The notes under the pieces were generated by a model. The model worked only from the letters and a program-made list of their open reading frames with translations. It was not told the origin of the DNA and did no database searches. A DNA stretch of 53,719 nt. Origin: Nonomuraea spiralis. Its GTDB lineage: Bacteria > Actinomycetota > Actinomycetes > Streptosporangiales > Streptosporangiaceae. A program made the position numbers and the translations under genes. Each line of letters begins with the position of its first letter. The first letter of the stretch is position 1. The stretch is from contig NZ_BMRC01000047.1 of the NCBI RefSeq assembly GCF_014648435.1, positions 1-53,719 on the forward strand, written 5' to 3'. Below are positions 1 through 7,855 of the stretch, one piece after another.

Positions 1-2
1 TC

Positions 3-104
3 GCGGCGCTCTTCCTCACCACCGAGGCCGTCATCGCCGAGAAGCCCGAGAAGACCCCTGCTGCTCCGGCCGGCATGCCCGGCGGCGGCGACATGGACTT
101 CTAG
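3..104 (+). CDS. groEL: 60 kDa chaperonin GroEL, C-terminal end (partial)
   Basis: Only the last 33 residues lie in the window, running to a TAG stop. The frame reads AALFLTTEAVIAEKP and ends in GMPGGGDMDF. The helix ending in TTEAVIAEKPE followed by the Gly/Met-rich flexible tail is the hallmark of the GroEL C-terminus, which sits inside the folding cavity of the tetradecamer. The gene must start left of the window, so nothing can be said about groES linkage or about which chaperonin paralogue this is. The stop codon is the first base triplet of a three-copy tandem repeat. Confidence 0.95.
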   Translation, partial: AALFLTTEAVIAEKPEKTPAAPAGMPGGGDMDF

Positions 105-166
105 CCCCTCCAACCACCACACCTAGCCCCCCAACCACCACACCTAGCCCCTCCCACCACCACACC
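102..166. repeat. Three-copy tandem repeat starting at the groEL stop codon
   Basis: Three units of 22, 21 and 22 bases (102-123, 124-144, 145-166) each begin TAGCCCC and end ACCACCACACC. Only a few positions differ between units. The first TAG is the groEL stop, so every copy brings another TAG. The complementary strand is G-rich. No strong hairpin terminator is visible here. Confidence 0.9.
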
Positions 167-235
167 GGAAGGCGCGACATGCACATCTGCGGCCCCGGCC
201 ACCCGCCGGACCGTCCCCCCACCACCCCTTCGACC

Positions 236-241
236 AGGAGG
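236..241 (+). promoter_or_regulatory. Ribosome binding site of the aldo/keto reductase
   Basis: AGGAGG lies eight bases before the GTG at 250 and decides that start. The region 167-235 holds nothing else I recognise. Confidence 0.75.
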
Positions 242-249
242 ACGGCGAC

Positions 250-1152
250 GTGACGCTGCCGACCGCGACACTCGGCCGTACCGGCCTGCGGGTGAGCCGT
301 CTCGGCTACGGAGCCATGGAGCTGCGCGGGCCGGAGGCGTGGGGCCCGCCGGTGAACGACGACGAAGCCCGCACCGTCCTGAACGAGGCCCTCGACGCGG
401 GCATCAACCTCATCGACACCTCACCCGACTACGGCGAGGCCGAGGAGCACATCGGCCGCTGGATCTCCCACCGCCGCGACGAGTTCGTCCTGATGGGCAA
501 GTGCGGCTGCCCGGTCACGGGCGGCGACCCGGCGCACGTCTACACGAGGGCGAACGTCCGCGCGTGCGTCGAGCGCAGCCTGCGCCGGATGCGTACCGAC
601 CACCTCGACGTCCTGATGGTCCATCTGAGCCCGAGCGTCGCCGTGATGGAGGCCGAGGACACCGTCGCCGAGATGCGGGCGCTCCAGGACGAGGGCGCGA
701 TCCGCTTCACCGGCATGTCGGGGGAGCTGCCCCACCTGCCCGACCACCTCGCGATGGGGGTGTTCGACGTGTTCCTGCTGCCGTACTCGGCGCTCGACCG
801 TTCCCACGAGGAGTTCGCCGGGGCCGCGGCGGCAGCCGGTGCGGGGACGATCGCCCGCGGCTCGGTCGCCCGCTCGCTGGTGCCGCCGCCCGAGGCCGTG
901 CCGGAGCCGATCCGCCGCCCGCTGGCCGACCGCCACGCGCGACTGGCCGCCGCCCGGCTGGACGAGCTGGCGGACGGCGCCCCGGTGACCGAACTTCTGC
1001 TGCGGTACATCCTCGGCCGCCCGGAGCTGCACTCCCTGATCGTCGGCTCGGCCCAGGCCGCGCACCTGCGGGCCAACATCACCGCCGCAACCAAGGGCCC
1101 GCTCCCGCCCGACGTCCACAACGCCGTACACGACCGCCTGTACCCGGGGTGA
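250..1152 (+). CDS. Aldo/keto reductase
   Basis: A 300-residue cytosolic NADPH-dependent oxidoreductase of the AKR TIM-barrel family, close to the usual 310-330 residues. The N-terminal pattern LGRTGLRVSRLGYGAME is typical. The catalytic tetrad can be read: Asp in LIDTSPDYG, Tyr in the same motif, Lys in VLMGKCG and His in VLMVHLSP. The C-terminal cofactor-binding stretch SLIVGSAQAAHLRANI is present. The GTG start has a strong Shine-Dalgarno. The substrate cannot be deduced; such enzymes reduce aldehydes, ketones or sugars. It stands alone, convergent to a two-component system. Confidence 0.9.
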   Translation: MTLPTATLGRTGLRVSRLGYGAMELRGPEAWGPPVNDDEARTVLNEALDAGINLIDTSPDYGEAEEHIGRWISHRRDEFVLMGKCGCPVTGGDPAHVYTRANVRACVERSLRRMRTDHLDVLMVHLSPSVAVMEAEDTVAEMRALQDEGAIRFTGMSGELPHLPDHLAMGVFDVFLLPYSALDRSHEEFAGAAAAAGAGTIARGSVARSLVPPPEAVPEPIRRPLADRHARLAAARLDELADGAPVTELLLRYILGRPELHSLIVGSAQAAHLRANITAATKGPLPPDVHNAVHDRLYPG

Positions 1153-1204
1153 GCCGAGGTGCGCAGCCCTCTCATGTCAGGGGGAGGGGCGTTCCGGGAC
1201 GAGG

Positions 1205-1315
1205 GAAGGCGATGGGGGAGGGGGTGATCGGGGAGGGGTTTAAGGGGCAAAGGGCCGAAGGGGCGAAGGGGCGAAGGGGCGTGTTGGGGCAAAGGGGGGA
1301 TGGGGGAGAGGCCGT
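1205..1315 (+). repeat. G-rich polypurine tract with GGGGCGAA repeats (G-quadruplex-prone)
   Basis: The gap between the reductase and the convergent response regulator carries about twelve runs of three to six G in roughly 110 bases. At 1260-1281 GGGGCGAA is repeated twice and a third copy begins. Loops between G4 runs are mostly 2-6 bases. The runs are on the strand of the reductase mRNA. There is no conventional hairpin terminator in this 191-base gap, so the tract may serve that role; this is inference. Confidence 0.7.
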
Positions 1316-1343
1316 GCTTGAGGGGGTTTGCGTGGTGGGAGGG

Positions 1344-1985
1344 TTATTGGCCGTCGAGGAAGGTCAGGACGGCCAGCACTCGGCGGTGGCCGCCGTCCGA
1401 GACCGCCAGTCCGAGCTTGGCGAAGATGCTGCCGATGTGCTTGTGCACCGCATTGTCGGTGACGGTCAACCGCTGCCCGATCTCGTTGTTGCTCAGTCCC
1501 TGGGCCATCCAGGACAGCACTTCGCGTTCCCGCGCCGTGAGGCTGTCCAGGCCGTCGCCCCGGCCCATCATGAGCTGGGCGATGACCTCGGGGTCCATGA
1601 CCGTGCCGCCCGCGGCGACCCGGCGGACGTCCTCGACGAACTGGCTCACCCGGCTGACCCGGTCCTTGAGCAGGTAGCCGACGCCGCCGGAGCCGTGGGC
1701 GAGCAGCTCGCGGGCGTAGATGCGCTCGACGTACTGGGACAGGACCAGGATGGGCAGGGTGGGGTCGGCGTTCCGGAGGGCGACGGCGGCCCTGATGCCC
1801 TCGTCGCGGAAGGACGGCGGCAGCCGCACGTCGGCGATCACCAGGTCGGGCCGGTGCGCGGCGACGGCGTCCATGAGGCCGCCGGCGTCCGGCACGACCG
1901 CGGCCACCTCGATGTCCTTGCTGGTCAGCAGCAGCTCCAGCCCGGTCGAGAGCAGAACGTTGTCCTCGGCGATCACGACGCGCAT
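1344..1985 (-). CDS. NarL/FixJ-family response regulator (partner of the adjacent kinase)
   Basis: A 213-residue DNA-binding regulator. Its receiver domain (about 1-120) starts MRVVIAEDNVLL, has the phospho-acceptor Asp in LVIADVRLPPS and the conserved Lys in YLLKDRVSR. A LuxR-type helix-turn-helix follows (about 145-205, LTAREREVLSWMAQGLSNNEIGQRL). The ATG at 1985 overlaps the end of the kinase gene by 13 bases, which argues for translational coupling. As the last gene of the ABC/TCS unit it most likely controls the transporter genes upstream of it. Confidence 0.92.
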   Translation of the reverse strand: MRVVIAEDNVLLSTGLELLLTSKDIEVAAVVPDAGGLMDAVAAHRPDLVIADVRLPPSFRDEGIRAAVALRNADPTLPILVLSQYVERIYARELLAHGSGGVGYLLKDRVSRVSQFVEDVRRVAAGGTVMDPEVIAQLMMGRGDGLDSLTAREREVLSWMAQGLSNNEIGQRLTVTDNAVHKHIGSIFAKLGLAVSDGGHRRVLAVLTFLDGQ

Positions 1986-3202
1986 GGCAGCTCCACGACG
2001 AGACGGGTGGGCCCTCCGAGAGGGCTGTCGATGGTGACTGCGCCGTCGAGCGCGGCGGCCCTGCTGCGGATTCCGGTGACGCCGGTGCCGCGGCTCTCGT
2101 CCACGCCGCCCTTGCCGTCGTCGCAGATCTCGATGCGCAGTGTACGCCCCGACGTCAGCCGTACGGTGACGCGGCCGGCGCCGCTGTGCTTGGCGGCGTT
2201 CGTGACGGCCTCGGCCACGATGAAGTAGGCCGCCGTCTCGACCGCGGCGGGTACGGAGCCGAGGCCGCTCACGTCCGTCTCGACGGGCACCCCGGCCTTC
2301 GCCGTCACGGCGGCCACGGCCCCGGCCAGACCCCGGTCGGCCAGGACGGGCGGGTACATCGTGCGGATCACCTGCCGCAACTCGGTCATCGCCTCCTCGG
2401 CGCCCTCGTGCGCGTCCTTCAACAGCCGGCCGACGGGCCCGCCGTCGTCGTCGAGCGCCTCGCGGGCCATGGCCAGCCGCATCGCGATGGCGACCAGCCG
2501 GGCCTGGGTGCCGTCGTGCAGGTCGCGCTCGATGCGGCGCAGCTCGGCGGCGTGCGCGTCGAGGACGTTCGACCTGCTCTCGGTCAGCTCGCCGACCCGC
2601 TCGGCCAGCCGGTCGGCCTCCGAGGGGGCGAGCGCGGCCAGGCAGGCGCGGGCGTGCAGCCGGGCCAGCCGCGGCAGCGCCCACCAGGCCAGCGGCGCGG
2701 CCAGGACGACCTGCGCGACGCCCATGCCGATCGCCTGCTCCCATCCGGTGACCGGGAGGGCCACCAGCAGCCGCAGCGGGTCGTCCGCGGGGAACAACCA
2801 CCACAGCGGGGCCTCCAGCACGGGGTTCACCAGCAGCCCGGCCACCCCGAGCGCGGCCAGCGCGGCGGGCAGGCCCATGACGACGTGCAGCGCCGTCCAG
2901 CGCAGGTCACGCCTGGCCCGCGTGCCCATGAGGAGCTGCCGCCACTGGTCGCGCACCCCGGTCACGGCGGGCGGCGCCGGACGGGCCGGCACGGCGACCC
3001 CCAGCACCGCGCCGGCCTGCACGCGCTGCCACTCGGTCCACCGGTGGAGCACCGCCATCATGCGCGGCACCAGGACCAGCCCCGCCCCGCCCACCGGGAC
3101 GAGCGCCAGGCCCACAGCGAGCACCGCCAGCGAGACCATCGCCGCCAGGGCCGACGCGAACACGATCAAGTGATACCGAACGAACCGCCACAGAGCTTTC
3201 AC
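1973..3202 (-). CDS. Sensor histidine kinase, HisKA_3 / LuxR-regulator class
   Basis: A 409-residue membrane kinase. Two pairs of hydrophobic segments fill the N-terminal half (about 8-50 and 100-175). The HisKA_3 phospho-acceptor motif RIERDLHDGTQARLVAIAM lies near residue 230, and the HATPase_c domain shows EAVTNAAKHSGA (N box) and CDDGKGGVDES (G1 box). The GTG start at 3202 is only one base from the stop of the permease gene. The hydrophobic sensor part has no sizeable extracellular loop, as in intramembrane-sensing kinases that act with a neighbouring ABC transporter. Confidence 0.92.
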   Translation of the reverse strand: MKALWRFVRYHLIVFASALAAMVSLAVLAVGLALVPVGGAGLVLVPRMMAVLHRWTEWQRVQAGAVLGVAVPARPAPPAVTGVRDQWRQLLMGTRARRDLRWTALHVVMGLPAALAALGVAGLLVNPVLEAPLWWLFPADDPLRLLVALPVTGWEQAIGMGVAQVVLAAPLAWWALPRLARLHARACLAALAPSEADRLAERVGELTESRSNVLDAHAAELRRIERDLHDGTQARLVAIAMRLAMAREALDDDGGPVGRLLKDAHEGAEEAMTELRQVIRTMYPPVLADRGLAGAVAAVTAKAGVPVETDVSGLGSVPAAVETAAYFIVAEAVTNAAKHSGAGRVTVRLTSGRTLRIEICDDGKGGVDESRGTGVTGIRSRAAALDGAVTIDSPLGGPTRLVVELPCAS

Positions 3203-3203
3203 G

Positions 3204-5603
3204 TCACGTCATGATCTTCCGGGCGGGTAGCTCCATCGCGAGGGACACAATCGTCATCACTGCCAGGATAGAGGCCGGGACCAGCCACAACGGCCCGGCA
3301 GGCAGCGGGCGGGCCAGGAAGCCCACGCTCAGCAGCACCAGCGGCACCGCCGACAGCACCAGCCCCGACAGCGACGCCCCGGCGCCCACGAGCAGCGCCT
3401 CCCAGCGCACCACCCGCCTGAGCTGACGCCGGGTCAGGCCGATCGCGCGCAGCCCGGCGAACTCCTCCCGGCGCGCGGTCGTCGTCGCCACCAGCCGGTT
3501 GGCGACCGCCACCAGCACGTAGCCCAGCAGCACGGCGAGCACGGCCACGTTCACCAGCGTCTGGGCCGAGGCCATGGCGGCCTGCGGTCCCGCGGCGCGG
3601 CTGTCGAAGCGCAGCCCGGGGCGGCTCGCGAGGTCGCCGAAGTCGGCAGGACGGGCCAGCACCGCGCTGTCCAGGCCGGTCGTCGTGTGCGCGGCGGCCA
3701 GGTCGCGGGAGACCACGATCGGGCCGAACCCGAGGCCGCGCCGGTAGGTGGCGGCCACCCGCGCCCGCACCCGCGCGCCGTCGCCCATGATCATGTCCAT
3801 GGTCCGGCCCACCTGGCCCAGGCCCTCTTCCACCGCGACGGCCGCGCCCTTGAGTCCGGACAGGCCGCCGTCGGCGAGGTCCAGGTCGACCAGGCCCTCG
3901 GCGTCCGGGCCGAGCGCCATGGCGGGCCTGGCCATCAGGGCGGGGCTGTCGCCGGTCAGCAGCGGCTCGGTGACCACGGTCGTCATCGCCATGCCCGCCG
4001 CCTTCGTCCGCGACCGCACGTCGGCCAGCAGGTCGCGCGGGACGCCGCCGAGCTCCGGAGCGGTGATCGTGACGAGGCCGCGCAGGCCCAGGGCGACCTC
4101 GTCGGCGCGCGCCCTCTCCATCGTGGTCTGGGAGAGCACCACGCTGAGGCCGAGCGTGAGGACCATGCCGAGGGCGGCCACGGCCCCGGCGGTGCGCAGC
4201 GCGTACCCGTGGGAGTTGTGCACCGCCAGCCACAGCGGGCCGGGCAGCCGCGTCATGAGCCGCGACCCGGACACCGCCCTGGCCACCTCCTGCACCAGCC
4301 GCGGGCCGGCCAGCGCCAGGCCGATCACCGCGACGATCGACGCGATGCCCGGACCGATCATGCCCGCCTCGCTCCGCACGAACAGCGGCGTCACGGACAG
4401 CGCCAGCGCGGCGAGCATGAGCAGCAGCCCCGCCCGGGTCCGCCCCGGCGACGGCGTGCGCGGCTCGGGCAGCCCGGAGACCACCGGCATGCGCGAGACC
4501 CGCAGCGACCCCGCCCACGCGGCCACCCGCGTGACGCCGAGCAGCAGCAGCGTCGCGGCCACGGCCGGCAGCGGCCCGTACACCAGCGGCTGGTCCGCGC
4601 GAATCAGCCCGATCCCGGCCAGCAGCTCGCCGAAGCGGGCGGCCAGGAAGTAGCCGAGCGCGGCCCCGAACGGCACGGCCGGCAGCGCCGCCGCCGCGGC
4701 CTGGACGGCCACCAGCCTGCGCACCTGACGCGGCGTCGCGCCGGCCGCGCGCAGCAGGGCGAGGTCGCGGCGCTGCCGGTTGACCGACAGCGCCAGGCCA
4801 CCGCCCACCACGAACCCGACCACCAGCAGGCTGATCCCGCCGATCGAGGAGGGCAGGACCAGCAGCAGCCCGCGGCCGGCCGCCGCGCCCGGCGACTCCG
4901 CGTCGGCCCGGTCCCGGCCGGTGGCGTACTCGTAGCCGTCGCCCAGGCGGGCCTTCAGCCGGGCGGCCAGCGTCTCGGGGGAGACGCCGGGCTCCGCGCG
5001 GACCGCGACGAGGTCCACCGTCCGCGCCCGGCCCGCCGTCCGGGCGGCCAGGGCGGTGGCGACGGCGTCGGTGAAGTACACGCCGGGGGCGTCCACCACG
5101 GCGCTCACCCGGTAGGTGCCCGGCGTGCCGGCCGCCGTCAGCCGCAGCCGGTCGCCGACCCGCGCGCCGCTCACCGCGATCTCGTCGGCGGCGCGCGGCG
5201 CCCGCCCGGCGGTGATCCGGCCGCTCAGCGCCAGGGACGACCAGCCGTGCCCGGCGGTGGCCGGGTCGGCGGTCCGCCCGGCCGTCCCGGACCCGACGGC
5301 GGCGGGAAAGGCGAGGTCACCAGCCACGGCCGCCACGCCGGGCACCCCGGACGCCGAGGCGACCAGCGAGCCGGGGATCCTGGCGCGTTCGGGCAGCGCG
5401 ATGTCCGGCTCCTCCTTCAGCGGGATCGTCTGCCGGGCCGAGACCAGCACGTCCGCGCCCGAGAGCCGCAGGGGCGGCTGCGCGCGGAAGGCCGAGTCCA
5501 CCAGCACCCCGGTCCCGGTCACCAGCGCCATCCCGCCCAGCACCGCCGCGAACACCACGACCAGCCCGCCCGCCTTGGCGAGCGCCAGCGCGAGCCTGAT
5601 CAT
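3204..5603 (-). CDS. FtsX/MacB-type ABC transporter permease
   Basis: A 799-residue permease with the duplicated FtsX arrangement: an N-terminal TM (about 8-30, VVVFAAVLGGMALVTGTGVL), a large extracytoplasmic MacB-like domain, a cluster of TMs around 260-400, then a second TM/ectodomain/three-TM half ending near 790. The core signature around TM pairs reads LALSVNRQRRDLALLRAAGATPRQVR, and a second copy reads ATTTARREEFAGLRAIGLTRRQLRRV. Both are typical of FtsX domains. The ATG at 5603 overlaps the ATPase stop by four bases. Such exporters usually move peptides or lipids, or relay antibiotic stress, rather than fuel import. Confidence 0.92.
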   Translation of the reverse strand: MIRLALALAKAGGLVVVFAAVLGGMALVTGTGVLVDSAFRAQPPLRLSGADVLVSARQTIPLKEEPDIALPERARIPGSLVASASGVPGVAAVAGDLAFPAAVGSGTAGRTADPATAGHGWSSLALSGRITAGRAPRAADEIAVSGARVGDRLRLTAAGTPGTYRVSAVVDAPGVYFTDAVATALAARTAGRARTVDLVAVRAEPGVSPETLAARLKARLGDGYEYATGRDRADAESPGAAAGRGLLLVLPSSIGGISLLVVGFVVGGGLALSVNRQRRDLALLRAAGATPRQVRRLVAVQAAAAALPAVPFGAALGYFLAARFGELLAGIGLIRADQPLVYGPLPAVAATLLLLGVTRVAAWAGSLRVSRMPVVSGLPEPRTPSPGRTRAGLLLMLAALALSVTPLFVRSEAGMIGPGIASIVAVIGLALAGPRLVQEVARAVSGSRLMTRLPGPLWLAVHNSHGYALRTAGAVAALGMVLTLGLSVVLSQTTMERARADEVALGLRGLVTITAPELGGVPRDLLADVRSRTKAAGMAMTTVVTEPLLTGDSPALMARPAMALGPDAEGLVDLDLADGGLSGLKGAAVAVEEGLGQVGRTMDMIMGDGARVRARVAATYRRGLGFGPIVVSRDLAAAHTTTGLDSAVLARPADFGDLASRPGLRFDSRAAGPQAAMASAQTLVNVAVLAVLLGYVLVAVANRLVATTTARREEFAGLRAIGLTRRQLRRVVRWEALLVGAGASLSGLVLSAVPLVLLSVGFLARPLPAGPLWLVPASILAVMTIVSLAMELPARKIMT

Positions 5604-6325
5604 GCGACCCGCTCCTCGCTCAGCCGCGCCAGCCGGACGGCCAGGTCCTCGGCGGTCGGGGCGGGCAGGACGTCGAGGACCCGCCCGTCGGCCATGACCA
5701 CGGTGTCGTGCGCGCGGGCCGCGGCGGCCGGGTCGTGGGTGACCATGACGACGGTCTGGCCCAGGTCGTCGACCAGCTCGCGCAGCAGGTCCAGCACGTG
5801 GGCGGCGCTGCGCAGGTCGAGGGCGCCGGTGGGCTCGTCGGCGAACACCACGTCGGGGCGCGCGGCCAGGGCCCGGACGATCGCCGCCCGCTGCTGCTGG
5901 CCGCCCGACAACTCCGTGGGCAGGTGCCGCATCCGGTCGCGCAGGCCCATCCGGTCGACCAGTTCGCCGAGCCAGGCCCGGTCCGGGCGAACCCCGGCCA
6001 TCCGCAACGGCAACGTGACGTTGTCCTCGACGGTCACGGTGGGCAGCAGGTTGTAGGACTGGAACACGTAGCCCAGGTGCTTCCTGCGCCACTCCGTGCG
6101 CCTGGTCTCCGACATGCGGGTGACCTCGGCGCCGCAGATGGTGATCTCGCCGGACGTCGGCGGCTCCAGGGCCGCGGCGGCCTGCAGGAGGGTGCTCTTC
6201 CCCGAGCCCGACGGCCCCATCACGGCCACGAACCGGCCGCGCGGGAAGGCCAGCGTGACGTCGTCGAGGGCGACCACGTCACCGTAGGTCTTGCTCACGC
6301 GCTCCAGCGTGACGACCGCCTCCAT
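5600..6325 (-). CDS. ABC transporter ATP-binding protein (MacB/LolD class)
   Basis: A 241-residue nucleotide-binding subunit partner of the downstream FtsX permease. Walker A is GPSGSGKST, the Q loop lies in YVFQSYNLLPT, the signature is LSGGQQQRAAIVRALA, Walker B is VVFADEPTGALD, and the H loop is MVTHDPAAAARA. The YNLLPTVTVEDNV stretch is typical of the LolD/MacB family. I chose the ATG at 6325 because GAGG stands six bases before it. An in-frame GTG at 6349 overlaps the stop of the upstream gene and would add eight residues by translational coupling, so the start is not settled. Confidence 0.93.
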   Translation of the reverse strand: MEAVVTLERVSKTYGDVVALDDVTLAFPRGRFVAVMGPSGSGKSTLLQAAAALEPPTSGEITICGAEVTRMSETRRTEWRRKHLGYVFQSYNLLPTVTVEDNVTLPLRMAGVRPDRAWLGELVDRMGLRDRMRHLPTELSGGQQQRAAIVRALAARPDVVFADEPTGALDLRSAAHVLDLLRELVDDLGQTVVMVTHDPAAAARAHDTVVMADGRVLDVLPAPTAEDLAVRLARLSEERVA

Positions 6326-6345
6326 GACGGGCCTCACGACCGCGC

Positions 6346-6588
6346 TCACGACCGGCCCCCGGCGAAGCGCAGGATCAGCAGCCCGGCGATGCCCGCCACG
6401 CCCACCACGCCCGACGCCAGCCCGAGGGCGGTCAGATCGCCCCGCATGACGATATTGGCCGCCACGTTCACCGACGCGCCGCCCACCGCCATGATCCACA
6501 GCAGGGGGCGCGACGCCGATCGCCGCGGCCGGGTCCGCGGGCTGTGCGCCGCCCGCTCATATGTGTCAATTCTGTACGGATCGCTCAT
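6346..6588 (-). CDS. Small two-helix membrane protein at the head of the ABC/TCS unit
   Basis: Eighty residues with a basic cytoplasmic N-terminus (AHSPRTRPRRSASRP) followed by two hydrophobic segments, about 43-61 (PLLWIMAVGGASVNVAANIV) and about 58-76 (GLASGVVGVAGIAGLLIL). I recognise no family. The ATG at 6588 has no Shine-Dalgarno, but TAGCGT sits seven bases before it, as for a leaderless transcript. Its stop overlaps a possible GTG start of the ATPase. First-gene position suggests an accessory subunit or a sensor partner of the transporter; this is inference. Confidence 0.7.
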   Translation of the reverse strand: MSDPYRIDTYERAAHSPRTRPRRSASRPLLWIMAVGGASVNVAANIVMRGDLTALGLASGVVGVAGIAGLLILRFAGGRS

Positions 6589-6692
6589 GAGGACAACGCT
6601 ATGGACACCGGTCTCCGCGCTGAATCCCGCCAGCAACCGAAGTAACGGTACAGACTGCTGTAGTACGTACGACCACGGATCGGGAGGAAGAC
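6589..6692. promoter_or_regulatory. Divergent promoter region, ABC/TCS unit and ProC-like gene
   Basis: A 104-base gap between divergent starts. For the minus gene TAGCGT (6596-6601) is placed like a -10 box of a leaderless promoter, with TTCAGC 17 bases further upstream. For the plus gene a GGGAGGAAG Shine-Dalgarno lies at 6682-6690. No clear operator repeat is visible. Confidence 0.4.
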
Positions 6693-6695
6693 TTG

Positions 6696-7460
6696 GTGCA
6701 GCGGATCGGGGTCATCGGGGTGGGCGAGATCGGCCGGGCCATCGTGACGGGCCTGTGCGAGGCGCCCGGCGAGCGTCCCGAGGTGTTCCTCTCCCCACGC
6801 GGAGCGCGCGCCGCCAAGGAGCTGTCGGAGCGGTACGAAGGCGTCCGGGTCTGCGCCGGCAACCAGGAGGTGGTGGACCGTTCGGAGCTGGTCATCGTCG
6901 CCGTACGCCCGCCGGACCGGCACGAGGCGCTGGCCGGCCTGCGCGTGGACGACGACCGGATCGTGGTCAACGTGATGGCCGGCGTCGCGAACGACGACCT
7001 GCGCGGGCAACTCGCCACCGGCGCCACGCTGGTACGGGCCATCCCCATGCCCGCCGTCCGCGACCGCGAATCGGTCACGGTGACCTGCCCGGCGCACCCG
7101 GCGGTGGACGCCCTCTTCGACCGCCTGGGCGGGGTGCTGCCGGTCGAGGACGAGGCCGCCTTCAACGTCTTCTCCGCGCTGTCGGCGACGCTGACCACCC
7201 ACCTGTCCTACCTCGCCACGCTCACCTCGTGGGCCGCCGGCCACGGCCTCCCCGCCGAGGTCGCCGAACGCTACGTCCGCGGCCTCTTCCAGGACCTCGG
7301 GCGCGCCCTGGGCGACGAGAGCCGTTCGCTGCGGCAGCTCGCGGCCGACCACGAGACCCCGAACGGCAGCAACGAGCGTATCCGCACCACCTGGTTCACC
7401 CCCGCCACCTCCGCGGCCCTCACCCAGGCCCTCGACGACCTGCTCGACCGCCTCGACTGA
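6696..7460 (+). CDS. Pyrroline-5-carboxylate reductase-like NAD(P)-dependent oxidoreductase
   Basis: 254 residues. The N-terminal Rossmann fold starts RIGVIGVGEIGRAIVTGL (GxGxxG-type dinucleotide motif). The middle shows VVNVMAGV and LVRAIPMPAV, equivalent to the conserved ProC stretches before the proline-site region. The C-terminal helical dimerisation domain is present (AAFNVFSALSATLTTHLSY onward). The canonical ProC end motif is weak, so it may be a paralogue acting on another imine rather than the proline-pathway enzyme. GTG 6696 and TTG 6693 are adjacent alternative starts; spacing to GGAGG favours the GTG. Confidence 0.8.
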   Translation: MQRIGVIGVGEIGRAIVTGLCEAPGERPEVFLSPRGARAAKELSERYEGVRVCAGNQEVVDRSELVIVAVRPPDRHEALAGLRVDDDRIVVNVMAGVANDDLRGQLATGATLVRAIPMPAVRDRESVTVTCPAHPAVDALFDRLGGVLPVEDEAAFNVFSALSATLTTHLSYLATLTSWAAGHGLPAEVAERYVRGLFQDLGRALGDESRSLRQLAADHETPNGSNERIRTTWFTPATSAALTQALDDLLDRLD

Positions 7461-7513
7461 CCGCCTCGACCGACCGCCTCAACCGACCGCGTCACCCCGG
7501 ACCGGGTCGCCGT

Positions 7514-7840
7514 TCACCGGCAGTCCTTCCGCTCGGGCGCGCAGAACCGGACCTCGGGCCCGGCCGGCAGCGGCACGTCGGTGAACGTCTGGAGGTCCGC
7601 GCCGGGCAGCAGCAGCCACCGCTTCCAGCCGGACAGCACCTCCAGTCGCGGTCCCACGAGTTGTCGCGCCCGCCGGGCGGGTGGCCCGCCGACCCCAGGA
7701 ACAGGAACGGCCGCGACAGGCCGCCCTTCGGGATCCGGGCGTACGTGGTGCCGTCTAGGTCGAGGCCGGCAGGCCGCGTCCGGCCCGGTCAGCCGGTCCA
7801 GCACGAAGGAGACGCCGGCCACCCGCACCGCCGTCAAGGG
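7514..7840 (-). pseudogene. Decayed alpha/beta hydrolase (lipase / PAF-acetylhydrolase-like)
   Basis: No single frame is open, but the minus strand pieces together one protein. Frame one gives AVRVAGVSFVLDRLTG. After a frameshift near 7777 a second frame gives GLDLDGTTYARIPKGGLSRP, then FLFLGSAGHPP and DNSWDRDW. After another shift near 7650 the first frame resumes with LSGWKRWLLLPGADLQTFTD. The order matches the family pattern (FVLDxL, AGxxLDGT, PFLFLGS, SWDxxW, LTGWKRWL). The nucleophile elbow GHSxGG expected between the first two blocks is missing, and so is the N-terminal half. The stop is at 7514. It is clearly a relic. Confidence 0.75.
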
Positions 7841-7855
7841 CGTGTAGGAAAAGGC

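Noticed and set aside
339..2228. A 629-codon open frame across the aldo/keto reductase and the two-component genes
   Set aside because: Shadow of real genes in another frame: Arg/Pro/Gly-rich, crosses a G-rich intergenic tract, no domain.
7514..7837. A 107-codon minus-strand frame as an intact gene
   Set aside because: Its two ends are real hydrolase sequence, but the middle is out of frame; the true product needs two frameshifts, so it is a relic.
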